A stretch of 64,000 bases of DNA, from positions 310,001-374,000 of the forward strand of contig NZ_JAPMLM010000069.1 in the NCBI RefSeq assembly GCF_026410195.1. Reading direction: 5' to 3'. Shown here in pieces: positions 45,173-53,559 of the stretch. Positions within the stretch are counted from its first letter, which is position 1; each line of letters opens with the position of its first letter. A program made the translations under genes and the position numbers. Source of the DNA: Xanthomarina sp. F2636L (GTDB lineage Bacteria; Bacteroidota; Bacteroidia; Flavobacteriales; Flavobacteriaceae). The notes below the pieces were generated by a model, which did not search any database, was not told where the DNA came from, and was given only the letters and a program-made list of their open reading frames with translations.

Positions 45173-46636
45173 TTAATGATATTTTTTAATTAAATCGCTT
45201 ACAATTTTTCCTGATATCAATGAAGGTGGAACTCCTGGTCCTGGGACGGTTAGCTGCCCACAGAAATATAGATTATCCACTTTTTTACTTTTTAGTTTTG
45301 GTCTTAATACATGGGTTTGCATAAGTGTATTCGCTAAACCGTAAGCATTGCCTTTATAAGAATGATAATCATCTTTAAAATTGTTCACACAATAGGATTC
45401 TTTAAAGAGAATATGGTTTTTAATTTTCTCACCAGTTATGGTCTCAACTCTTTCAATTAGTTGATTAAAATAGTGTTCTCTAATTTCAGGAGTGTCTTCA
45501 ACATCTGGTGCAATAGGAATGAGAAAAATACCTGCTTCCTTTCCTTCTGGCGCTGTTGAAGCGTCTGTAATACTGGGAAAGCTTGCATAAAACAAAGGCT
45601 TCTCTGCCCATTCTATAGTGTCGTAAATAGTTTTAGCATGAGCTTCAAAATCGGTATCAAAAAACAAGGTATGATGAGATACGTTTTCAAGTTTCTTGTC
45701 GAAGCCTACATAAAATAATAGGGCAGAAGGAGCAAAAGTCTTTTTGTTCCAATAAGTTTCAGAATATTGTCTTAATTCTTTTGGTAATAAGGTTTCTGTA
45801 TGATGATAATCGGCACCACTCAATAAAATATCGCAAGGAAAATAACTAGTTTTTGTTGTAACCCCTTTTACTATTTTATTTTTAATTTCTATATTTTCAA
45901 CTTCACTATCAGTAACTATTTTTACACCCAAACTTTGTGAAAGTGTGGTCATGGCTTTAACAACTTCATACATGCCACCTTCGGGATGCCAAGTGCCAAG
46001 TTTGAAATCGGCATAATTCATAAAATTATAAAAAGAAGGCGTGTTGCTTGGCTTAGCACCAAGAAACAATACCGGGAATTCGAGTATTTTTTGAAGCTGC
46101 TTGTTTTTTACATATCCAGAAACTTGGTTCTTGATGGTTATTACAAATTCACTTAGTTTTAAAAAGGTTTTATGATTGATAATTTCAAAAACATGTTCTC
46201 CTGGTTTATAAACCAAATCTTTTATAGCGATGTTGTAATTGCTATGAGCTTTATTTATAAACTTTTGTAGCTTTTTACCACTTCCTTTTTCAATGGTTTC
46301 AAAAGTTTGTTTGATGTCTTCAAAATTATCAGTGATACTTACTGAATCGTTTTTGCCAAAATAAATTTGATAAGCAGGGTTGAGTTTGTTTAAAGTGTAA
46401 TGAGAGGAAACTGATGTTTTGAAGTCGCTAAAAAAACGTTCAAAAACATCTGGCATCCAATAGAATGTTGGGCCAATATCGAAGGTGAAACCATCTTTTT
46501 TTAGCTGTCTAGCACGACCTCCAACAGTTTTGTTTTTCTCTAAAACTGTCACATCAAATCCCATGTTTGCTAAATAGCAAGACGCAGAAAGCGATGAAAA
46601 CCCAGAACCTATAATGACAACCTTATTTCTTTTCAT
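45173..46636 (-). CDS. crtI: Phytoene desaturase
   Basis: A 487-residue FAD-dependent desaturase that converts phytoene to lycopene. The dinucleotide fold VVIIGSGFSSLSASCYLANMGFDVTVLEKN is at 5-35 (GxGxxx with an Ala/Ser variant), followed by GGRARQLKKDGFTFDIGPT. The C-terminal signature NLYFCGQLTVPGPGVPPSLISGKIV is intact. A weak hairpin lies in the 104-nt gap to the fasciclin gene upstream. Confidence 0.94.
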   Translation of the reverse strand: MKRNKVVIIGSGFSSLSASCYLANMGFDVTVLEKNKTVGGRARQLKKDGFTFDIGPTFYWMPDVFERFFSDFKTSVSSHYTLNKLNPAYQIYFGKNDSVSITDNFEDIKQTFETIEKGSGKKLQKFINKAHSNYNIAIKDLVYKPGEHVFEIINHKTFLKLSEFVITIKNQVSGYVKNKQLQKILEFPVLFLGAKPSNTPSFYNFMNYADFKLGTWHPEGGMYEVVKAMTTLSQSLGVKIVTDSEVENIEIKNKIVKGVTTKTSYFPCDILLSGADYHHTETLLPKELRQYSETYWNKKTFAPSALLFYVGFDKKLENVSHHTLFFDTDFEAHAKTIYDTIEWAEKPLFYASFPSITDASTAPEGKEAGIFLIPIAPDVEDTPEIREHYFNQLIERVETITGEKIKNHILFKESYCVNNFKDDYHSYKGNAYGLANTLMQTHVLRPKLKSKKVDNLYFCGQLTVPGPGVPPSLISGKIVSDLIKKYH

Positions 46637-46740
46637 TTTTCACTTTTAATAAAGTAAACCGACAACCAGAAGAGTTATCGGCTTACTACTAACTAACTAA
46701 AATCTATTCTTTTTCAAAAAATTTATAAAACTTACAGTTT

Positions 46741-48165
46741 TTATAAATTAGGAATCATCACTTTGTTGATAACATGTATCACGCCATTACCAGCTTGAAC
46801 ATCTACGGCTATAATACCTACATCTGTTGCTCCTGACCCATCAGTAATATTAGCAATATTATCTCCAGTTCCAGGAAGTGTAATAGTTACATTATCTCCT
46901 TCTAAAGTTGGAGCAGTTGTATTGCCAGGATTGTTTAAATCTCCAGAGGCTACATTTGTACCAGCAATTACGTGGTGTAGTAAAACTTGGGTTAAAACAG
47001 CTTCTGCAGGAACAGACCCTAATGCATCAAAAGCATCATTGGTTGGAGCGAATACAGTAAAATCTGGATTAATGCCATCTGCGTTTCCTCCTTCAGTTCT
47101 TGATAGGATTGCAGCGAAGTCAGTTGCTGGTGTTAAGTCTGTTAAGGCAGCCACTAAAGTTGAAAAATTAGGATCTGCAGTTGCAAAAGTTACTACAGTT
47201 GGAATTCCTATAACAGCATCTACCGCATGAATAATTCCGTTGGTCCCTACAACATCAGCTTGAGCAACTGTTGAAACACCATTAAACATTACTCCATTAC
47301 TTGTATTAAAGTATAAACTCATGGCATTTCCACCAGCACCAGTAGCACCAGTATTAGTATAACCTGAACCAGCATCTGTTAAAAAGCTAGAAGTTACTGC
47401 AGAACCAATTATAACATGGTTTAATAATATTTGAGAAAGTACTGCTGTATCAACATCTCCAAGTGGCGTTCCATCCAAAAATGTAGTAAAAGCATTATTG
47501 TCTGGTGCCAAAACTGTAAATGGACCTTCTCCTTGAAGAACACTTACTAGGCTTCCATCGGCAGCTCCTAAAGCAGCTACTAAATTAGAAAAAGATGAAT
47601 TTGCTAAAGCGTGATCTACTACATCTGGTAAACCTAATACATTATCAACAATGTGAATGGTTCCATTAGATGCATTAACATCTGCTGTTGTAACTGTAGC
47701 TATATTATTAAACATTACACCATTTGAAGTATCAAAATAGATGCTAATGTTTTGTCCTCCAGCTCCAGTAGCACTACCTGAGGTATAGCCAGAGCCCATT
47801 GATAATAAGTCACTTGCTTTTACATCTGCCATAATCACATGATTAAGTAGAATTTGTGATAAGACATTTGTTGGAACTTGTTCTAAAGAACTAAATCCGT
47901 TGTCTGCAAGAAAAGCAGAAAAAGCAGCATTAGTTGGTGCAAGAACTGTAAATGGTCCATTACCACTTAATACAGTTACTAAATCTCCATCTGCTCTAGA
48001 TAAGGCAGCTACTAAAGAACTTAATTCTGGTGTTTCTAAAGCGATCTCAACAATGTTTTGTTCTTGAGGCTCAGGCTGTGGAGTTGGATTGTCGTCATCA
48101 TTACTACAAGATGTTATAAATAATGAGAGACTAAAAAATACGAGGTAAAAGATTTTTGTTTTCAT
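46741..48165 (-). CDS. Lipoprotein with three fasciclin (FAS1) domains
   Basis: A 474-residue lipoprotein: signal peptide with lipobox ITSC (Cys about 19), then SNDDDNPTPQPEPQ, an acidic stretch like a surface lipoprotein export signal, then three FAS1 repeats (about 45-180, 185-325, 330-474). Each shows the FAS1 H1/H2 blocks, e.g. GPFTVLAPTNAAFSAFL and TVFAPTNDAFDAL, and IHVVDNVLG, IHAVDAVIG, IHVINKVMI. FAS1 domains mediate adhesion, and some bind carotenoids or other hydrophobic ligands. It lies first in line before crtI, with a clear promoter. An earlier in-frame ATG at 48198 lies in the promoter and is not used. Confidence 0.92.
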   Translation of the reverse strand: MKTKIFYLVFFSLSLFITSCSNDDDNPTPQPEPQEQNIVEIALETPELSSLVAALSRADGDLVTVLSGNGPFTVLAPTNAAFSAFLADNGFSSLEQVPTNVLSQILLNHVIMADVKASDLLSMGSGYTSGSATGAGGQNISIYFDTSNGVMFNNIATVTTADVNASNGTIHIVDNVLGLPDVVDHALANSSFSNLVAALGAADGSLVSVLQGEGPFTVLAPDNNAFTTFLDGTPLGDVDTAVLSQILLNHVIIGSAVTSSFLTDAGSGYTNTGATGAGGNAMSLYFNTSNGVMFNGVSTVAQADVVGTNGIIHAVDAVIGIPTVVTFATADPNFSTLVAALTDLTPATDFAAILSRTEGGNADGINPDFTVFAPTNDAFDALGSVPAEAVLTQVLLHHVIAGTNVASGDLNNPGNTTAPTLEGDNVTITLPGTGDNIANITDGSGATDVGIIAVDVQAGNGVIHVINKVMIPNL

Positions 48166-48195
48166 TTTGTCTATGTTTTTTTGTTTTAACTTGGA

Positions 48196-48226
48196 CAAAT
48201 ATAGATATTAATATTTTATTGTCAAA
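48196..48226 (-). promoter_or_regulatory. Bacteroidota sigma-A promoter for the fasciclin/crt genes
   Basis: On the minus strand TTTG (plus 48223-48226), 19-nt spacer, TATATTTG (plus 48196-48203): a perfect match. It lies 31 nt before the ATG at 48165, in the divergent region shared with the MerR gene. GACAA-type sequences recur around it at 48194-48198, 48219-48223 (inverted) and 48246-48250. Confidence 0.8.
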
Positions 48227-48288
48227 GAAAAATTAAAAAAAATTAGACAAAAATATTTATTTCTATCGTTTAAAGTAATTTTTTTGTT

Positions 48289-48296
48289 TAGCTTTG
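48289..48296 (+). promoter_or_regulatory. -7 element for the MerR/B12 regulator gene
   Basis: TAGCTTTG fits TAnnTTTG 19 nt before ATG 48315. The -33 site is poor. The in-frame TTG at 48294 lies inside this box and is therefore not a likely start. Confidence 0.5.
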
Positions 48297-48314
48297 CTTA
48301 ATAAAATATTAGAC

Positions 48315-49187
48315 ATGAGTACATATTCAATGGCACAAATAGTTGCGCTAACTGGTGTTAAAGCCCACACTTTACGCAAGTGGGAAACTAGATATAGCTT
48401 TTTAGAACCTGAAAGAACAGATACAAATATTAGGTACTACACAGACTCTCAATTAAAAAAATTAATGAACATTGGAATTCTTACTAGAAAAGGGTATAGA
48501 ATTTCTAAGATTGATAAAATGTCTGAAAAAGATATTCATGACCTGATTACTAATAGTATATCGGATAATTCTCAGGAGGACGAAATAAGTGCCTTAATAA
48601 TAGCCACTCTTGAAATGGACGAAGTTGTTTTTAACAGGATTCTTAATTCCTATATAAAAGAGAAAGGTTTATTGGTTGCAACCATTCAATTAATTTATCC
48701 GTTTTTAAATCAAGTCGGGGTGCTTTGGGGAATTAATAAAGTTATGCCTGCACAGGAACATTTTATTTCTAATTTAATAAAGAAGAAAATGTTTTCTGCT
48801 ATTGATGCTTTGCCTTACCCTGAAAAAAATTCTCCAGTAATTTTAATGTTTTTAACAGAAAATGAACACCATGAAATAGGTTTATTGTTAGCATATTATA
48901 TGGCAAGAGATATGGGATGGAAAGTATATTATTTAGGACAAAATGTGCCAACAGAAAACATCAAACAAGTTATTGAGGTTGTAAACCCAAAAAGGATGCT
49001 ATCCATGTTTATAACACCTTCAACGGAGCCAATTACTGTAAAACTTGATGCTATTTTAAAACAAACAGAGGTGCCGCTATTAGTTTCTGGTAATCCAGAG
49101 GTTATTGAAGATATTATGGATGATAAACGTATTATTTATATATCTCATCCGGAGGATTTGGTTGAAAATCTAAAGAATAGAACTTAA
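48315..49187 (+). CDS. MerR-family regulator with cobalamin-binding domain (CarH-like)
   Basis: A 290-residue regulator. The N-terminal MerR DNA-binding domain (about 4-72) has AQIVALTGVKAHTLRKWETRY. Then a helical bundle and a Rossmann-like cobalamin-binding domain. The motif W-x9-EH is present (Trp138 to Glu148-His149, in LWGINKVMPAQEH), and E-x-H-x-x-G at Glu184, His186, Gly189 (NEHHEIGL), the lower axial ligand motif. In Thermus and Myxococcus such proteins use adenosylcobalamin as a light sensor to repress carotenoid genes. Here it is divergent from the fasciclin-crt cluster, the same layout. Light response in this organism is inference. Confidence 0.9.
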   Translation: MSTYSMAQIVALTGVKAHTLRKWETRYSFLEPERTDTNIRYYTDSQLKKLMNIGILTRKGYRISKIDKMSEKDIHDLITNSISDNSQEDEISALIIATLEMDEVVFNRILNSYIKEKGLLVATIQLIYPFLNQVGVLWGINKVMPAQEHFISNLIKKKMFSAIDALPYPEKNSPVILMFLTENEHHEIGLLLAYYMARDMGWKVYYLGQNVPTENIKQVIEVVNPKRMLSMFITPSTEPITVKLDAILKQTEVPLLVSGNPEVIEDIMDDKRIIYISHPEDLVENLKNRT

Positions 49188-49208
49188 AAGAAAATCAGAA
49201 TAATAATA

Positions 49209-49238
49209 AAAAACCACTCAAAAACGAGTGGTTTTTTA
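49209..49238. terminator. Terminator after the MerR/B12 regulator
   Basis: Stem AACCACTC with GAGTGGTT (49212-49231 region), short A-rich loop, T-run to about 49236. Nearly identical stem to the terminator at 43148. Confidence 0.87.
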
Positions 49239-49239
49239 T

Positions 49240-49507
49240 TTAGGGTATATGGATGTTAATTAATAATTTGACACTATATTTTTGAAATTCACCTAAATTC
49301 TAAAGGAATTTCTGTTGGAAAACGACACCTAATTGGTATTTACTTAGTTAATATAAATACCAGATAAATGATATCGTTAAAATTAATAGCACGGTAAAAC
49401 TAGTATTTTAAGTGTAAGAAAAAAATGACTCCCACTATTTTTAGACAAAGGACAAAAAATACTCGTTATAAATATTTTTTTTACTTTTTTTTCCGATTAA
49501 AGACGGG
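49240..49507. other. AT-rich intergenic region between convergent genes
   Basis: This stretch holds no reading frame with coding features. An A/T-rich segment with scattered direct TATTT/AAATA words is seen, and no clear hairpin or promoter. It lies at the 3' ends of both the MerR gene and the GH3-like gene. Confidence 0.5.
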
Positions 49508-51022
49508 TTATTTATTTAAATCTAACAGCGCATCTAGATAGTCTCTAGAATTAGAAAGTCTCGGCACTTTGTGCTGTCCTCCAAGCTTGTTGTTCTGCTT
49601 TAACCAATCGTAAAACAATTGTTCTCTAGCCATATGTATGGTTGGTTTGTTTAGGGTCATGTTGTTGTAACGTTTGGCTTCATAATCTGAATTTAAAGCT
49701 TTTAAAGCATTGTCAAGCAGCTCTTTAAAGTAATTTATATCTGTTGGAGGTGTTTTAAATTCTATCAACCATTCATGTGCACCTTTTTCTTTTCCTTCCA
49801 TAAAAATAGGAGCAGCTGTATAATCTACAATTTCTGCTTTGGTTTTTTTACAGACTTTTTTAAGAGCATCTTCAGCATTTTCTATAATTAATTCTTCGCC
49901 AAAGGCATTGATGTGATGTTTGGTTCTTCCTGAGACTTTAATTCTATATGGGTTTATGGAAGTAAATCTCACCGTATCTCCAATCATATAGCGCCAAAGC
50001 CCAGCATTAGTGGTAATGATAACAGCGTAATTTTTATCTGTTTCTACTTGGCTTAATGGAATGACTTTTTCATTTTTGGTACCATAAGTGTCCATGGGAA
50101 TGAATTCGTAAAAGATTCCATAATCTAACATGAGAAGCAATTCGCTGGAATTATTCTGGTCTTGAATGGCGAAAAAGCCTTCAGATGCATTATAAATTTC
50201 ATAATACCGGAAATCCTTTTTAGGTAAAATATTTTTGTACTGCTCTTTATAAGGTAGAAAACTCACGCCACCATGAAAATACACTTCAAGGTTTGGCCAA
50301 ATATCAAATAGATTGTTTTTACCAGTGGTTTCTAAAACGTTATTTAGTAATACTAACATCCAAGAAGGTACTCCAGCCAAGCTTGTTACGTTTTCTTGAA
50401 TGGTCTCGTCCACGATTGCTTGCATTTTTTCCTCCCAATTGCTCATTAATGAGACTTTACTGCTAGGAGTACTGCTAAACTCTGCCCAAAAAGGCATGTT
50501 GTCAATTAATATTGCCGAAAGATCGCCAAAGGTAGTTCCGTTTTCTTTGTAAAGTTCTTTACTGCCTCCAAGACGTAAACTTTTCCCAGTAAATAATTGA
50601 GAGTTTTCATTATTATTTAGGTACATGCAGAGTAAATCTTTACTTGCAGCATAATGGCAATCTTCAAGCGAGTCTTCACTTACCGGAATAAATTTACTTT
50701 TCGCATTTGTGGTTCCACTAGATTTTGCAAACCATTTAATAGGTTGTGGCCAGAAAATATTGTTTTCTCCTCGACGTGAACGTTCAATATTATGTTGGTA
50801 TTCTTCGTAGGTTGAAACAGGAACACGTTCGGAAAAAGTTTTGTAATCAGATATGGATTCAAAACCATAAAGCCTGCCAATTTCTGTGTCTTTTGCTTTA
50901 TTAATTAGTTGTAGAAGCAATTCCTGTTGTACTTCGTTAGGATATTTTAAAAATAAGTCTATTTGATGAAACCGTTTTTTTAAAAACCAGGAAGCAATAG
51001 AATTTACTATAGGAATTGGCAT
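49508..51022 (-). CDS. GH3 auxin-responsive-promoter-type acyl-adenylate family enzyme
   Basis: A 504-residue member of the GH3 branch of the ANL adenylating superfamily. Recognisable are WFAKSSGTTNAKSKFIPVS (the P-loop-like SSGTT), the second ATP region YEIYNASEGFFAIQD, and YAVIITTNAGLWRYMIGDTVRF. Plant GH3 enzymes join acyl acids such as auxin to amino acids; the bacterial substrate is unknown. An earlier start at 51076 would overlap the divergent gene's start and precede the conserved MPIPIVNSIASW, so ATG 51022 is used. Confidence 0.9.
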   Translation of the reverse strand: MPIPIVNSIASWFLKKRFHQIDLFLKYPNEVQQELLLQLINKAKDTEIGRLYGFESISDYKTFSERVPVSTYEEYQHNIERSRRGENNIFWPQPIKWFAKSSGTTNAKSKFIPVSEDSLEDCHYAASKDLLCMYLNNNENSQLFTGKSLRLGGSKELYKENGTTFGDLSAILIDNMPFWAEFSSTPSSKVSLMSNWEEKMQAIVDETIQENVTSLAGVPSWMLVLLNNVLETTGKNNLFDIWPNLEVYFHGGVSFLPYKEQYKNILPKKDFRYYEIYNASEGFFAIQDQNNSSELLLMLDYGIFYEFIPMDTYGTKNEKVIPLSQVETDKNYAVIITTNAGLWRYMIGDTVRFTSINPYRIKVSGRTKHHINAFGEELIIENAEDALKKVCKKTKAEIVDYTAAPIFMEGKEKGAHEWLIEFKTPPTDINYFKELLDNALKALNSDYEAKRYNNMTLNKPTIHMAREQLFYDWLKQNNKLGGQHKVPRLSNSRDYLDALLDLNK

Positions 51023-51064
51023 ATTTGCATTATATTTAAAAAAATAAAAATAAGACTTTTTTTC

Positions 51065-51859
51065 ATGACATACCAAGGTGTTTTAACAAAAATGACAACT
51101 GAATTTTTCGAACCTATTCAATATTATTTAGTGTTTGAAATGGATTTCATCCATATGAATCAGTTGTTGGAAAAGACCATAGCTATCCAATTTGTAAAAT
51201 ACCAATGTTTAAATTGCGGTTTGGATAAACCAATTTATAGACAGGGCTTTTGTAAAAGTTGTTTTTTTGATATTCCTCAGGCTGCTGATTGGATTATTAA
51301 ACCAGAATTAAGTACAGCTCATTTAGATAAAGAGGATAGAGATTTAGATTATGAAAAAAAAGTACAATTGCAGCCACATATTGTCTATTTGGCTAATTCC
51401 AGTAATGTGAAAGTTGGGGTTACAAGAAAAAGCCAAGTGCCAACACGTTGGATTGATCAAGGAGCCCATGAAGCTATAGAGATTGTGGAAGTGCCAAATA
51501 GATACTTAGCCGGAATTACTGAAATAGCTTTAAAAGATTATGTAGCAGATAAAACCAATTGGCGAACTATGCTAAAAAATGAGATTGCAGATGAAGATTT
51601 AGTAGTTTGGAGAGAGAGACTAAAACAATATATTCCAGACGAAGCTAAAGATTATTATATTGCTTCAAATTCGGAAACAAATATTCAATTTCCTGTGTTG
51701 CATTATCCAAAAAAGCCCAAAAGTTTAAATTTAGGGAAAACACCAAATTATACAGGCAAATTGGTTGGGATTAAAGGTCAATACTTAATTTTTGAAGACG
51801 AAACGGTTTTTAACGTTCGAAGTAATGAGGGTTATGTAGTGACTATTTCTCTTATCTGA
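51065..51859 (+). CDS. DUF2797 family protein with zinc-ribbon
   Basis: A 264-residue cytosolic protein of DUF2797. Four cysteines form a knuckle pair: Cys48 and Cys51 (CLNC), Cys63 and Cys66 (CKSC). HIVYLANSSNVKVGVTRKSQVPTRWIDQGAHEAIEI resembles a GIY-YIG-like fold in which V-Y-L and K-V-G-V-T replace the catalytic strands. No activity is known. Divergent from the GH3-like gene with 42 nt between the starts. Confidence 0.86.
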   Translation: MTYQGVLTKMTTEFFEPIQYYLVFEMDFIHMNQLLEKTIAIQFVKYQCLNCGLDKPIYRQGFCKSCFFDIPQAADWIIKPELSTAHLDKEDRDLDYEKKVQLQPHIVYLANSSNVKVGVTRKSQVPTRWIDQGAHEAIEIVEVPNRYLAGITEIALKDYVADKTNWRTMLKNEIADEDLVVWRERLKQYIPDEAKDYYIASNSETNIQFPVLHYPKKPKSLNLGKTPNYTGKLVGIKGQYLIFEDETVFNVRSNEGYVVTISLI

Positions 51860-51861
51860 GA

Positions 51862-52308
51862 TTAGTCTTTTTTAAGACGCATTTCCAGATATTTATTGGT
51901 AAAGCCAAGATTTTCGTAGAGTTTAATAGCAGGATTGTTGGGTTCTACATGAAGAGCAATGTCTCCTTCAGCTAAAGAGATAGCTTCTTGAATGAGTTTT
52001 TTGCCAATACCTTTTCCCCTGGCATTTTTATGTACAGCTATATAAACTAAAATATTTTCTGGAATAAAATCTGTCATTCCCGTTTTATTAATAATAGTAA
52101 TGCCTTGAACTAAACCTTGTTCTTTTAAAACCAAAACAAAACCTCCAAAAGAAGAAACAGTATTTTTTACAGCATAATCAAGGCATTTAGAGATAGCTTC
52201 TTTAGTGTCGCTAAATTCTTGTAAATGCGTGTGTAAAAAACTTATAATGTTTTGTTTCTCTTCTTCTGAAGGTTTCGATTTATAAGTATATACTTTAAAC
52301 GAAAGCAT
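51862..52308 (-). CDS. GNAT family N-acetyltransferase
   Basis: A 148-residue acetyltransferase. The acetyl-CoA loop is VHKNARGKGIGKKLIQEAI (the R/Q-x-x-G-x-G/A motif), followed by LHVEPNNPAIKLYENLGF, the typical GNAT C-terminal block. Substrate unknown. It begins 6 nt after the rpsU stop and lies convergent with the DUF2797 gene. Confidence 0.9.
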   Translation of the reverse strand: MLSFKVYTYKSKPSEEEKQNIISFLHTHLQEFSDTKEAISKCLDYAVKNTVSSFGGFVLVLKEQGLVQGITIINKTGMTDFIPENILVYIAVHKNARGKGIGKKLIQEAISLAEGDIALHVEPNNPAIKLYENLGFTNKYLEMRLKKD

Positions 52309-52314
52309 ATATAT

Positions 52315-52509
52315 TTATATATCTTCCTGGTCTCTTAAACTTTGTATATAGGAAGCTTTTTGTAATTGTCTTCTCTTTTTCACTGAGGGTTTTGTAAAGA
52401 ATTGATTTTCTCTAATATTCTGCATAATCTTCACATTACGATGTTTCTTTTTGTAACGTTTTAATGCGCGATCAATTTTTTCTCCTTCTTTTATTTCAAT
52501 TTTTATCAT
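52315..52509 (-). CDS. rpsU: 30S ribosomal protein S21
   Basis: A 64-residue basic ribosomal protein (bS21) that contacts the 3' end of 16S rRNA. ERGERIDRALKRYKKK-type core reads here as GEKIDRALKRYKKKHRNV, followed by REN-x-FFTKPSVKKRR. The upstream leader (52510-52550) is A/C-rich with no purine-rich Shine-Dalgarno sequence. It lies between a GNAT gene and the primary sigma factor gene in one direction. Confidence 0.97.
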   Translation of the reverse strand: MIKIEIKEGEKIDRALKRYKKKHRNVKIMQNIRENQFFTKPSVKKRRQLQKASYIQSLRDQEDI

Positions 52510-52551
52510 CTGATGTTTTTAGTAGGGTTAAAGTTAAATGTTTATTTATGG

Positions 52552-53415
52552 TTATCCTAAATAAGTTCTTAGAATTTTATTTTTTGAAGTATGACGAAGT
52601 CTTCGAATTCCTTTTTCTTTGATTTGTCTAACACGTTCTCTAGTCAATCCAAAGGTCTCACCTATTTCTTCTAAGCTCATAGGTTGTTCGTTATTAATTC
52701 CGTAATAAAGTCTTACCACATCTGCTTCTCTTTGAGATAAGGTATTTAAAGCACGATTTACTTCTAGATTTAACGAATCGTTCATAAGTTCTCTATCTGG
52801 GTTTGGTGATTCACCAGATTTCACAACATCATATAAACTAGAATCTTCACCTTCTTTTAATGGCGCGTCCATCGATAAATGACGACCAGAATTTTTTAAA
52901 GATTGCTTTACATCGCTTACAGTCATTTCTAATTCTTTAGCTATTTCTTCTGGACTAGGTGGGCGTTGATGTGCTTGTTCTAAATACGAATATGCTTTAT
53001 TGATTTTATTAATAGAACCAATTTTGTTTAAAGGCAAACGTACAATTCTAGATTGTTCTGCTAAAGCCTGTAAGATGGCTTGTCTAATCCACCAAACAGC
53101 ATACGAAATAAATTTAAATCCTCTAGTTTCATCAAAACGTTTGGCAGCTTTTACTAAACCGGCATTTCCTTCATTAATTAAATCTGGTAATGTCAATCCT
53201 TGATTTTGATACTGTTTTGCAACAGATACAACAAACCTTAAGTTGGAAGTGGTTAATTTATCTAAAGCAAGTTGGTCTCCTTCTCGAATACGCTGCGCTA
53301 ATTCTACTTCTTCATCTGCTGTAATTAAAGGAAGTTTACTAATGTCTTGCAAATACTTGTCTAATGATTTAGACTCTCTATTTGTAACTTGCTTGGTAAT
53401 TTTTAATTGCCTCAT
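52552..53415 (-). CDS. rpoD: RNA polymerase primary sigma factor (RpoD/SigA)
   Basis: A 287-residue sigma-70 lacking region 1.1, the usual form in Bacteroidota. Region 1.2 begins [20 protein letters not shown]; region 2 includes [33 protein letters not shown] and the -10 recognition [19 protein letters not shown]; region 4 has [15 protein letters not shown] and [26 protein letters not shown]. It would read the TTTG/TAnnTTTG promoters found in this window. The leader region 53416-53559 shows no clear promoter. Confidence 0.97.
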   Translation of the reverse strand: MRQLKITKQVTNRESKSLDKYLQDISKLPLITADEEVELAQRIREGDQLALDKLTTSNLRFVVSVAKQYQNQGLTLPDLINEGNAGLVKAAKRFDETRGFKFISYAVWWIRQAILQALAEQSRIVRLPLNKIGSINKINKAYSYLEQAHQRPPSPEEIAKELEMTVSDVKQSLKNSGRHLSMDAPLKEGEDSSLYDVVKSGESPNPDRELMNDSLNLEVNRALNTLSQREADVVRLYYGINNEQPMSLEEIGETFGLTRERVRQIKEKGIRRLRHTSKNKILRTYLG

Positions 53416-53559
53416 TCAGATTATTTTATATGGTGTTAATCTATCAATCTAACTTTTTTACTGACAAATCCAAATAATAAGTGGTTTCTTTTTGCAAAAA
53501 CTTTCTTAAGTACTTGTAAATCAGTAAATTTTAACAAACAATTGTGATTCATCATACCA

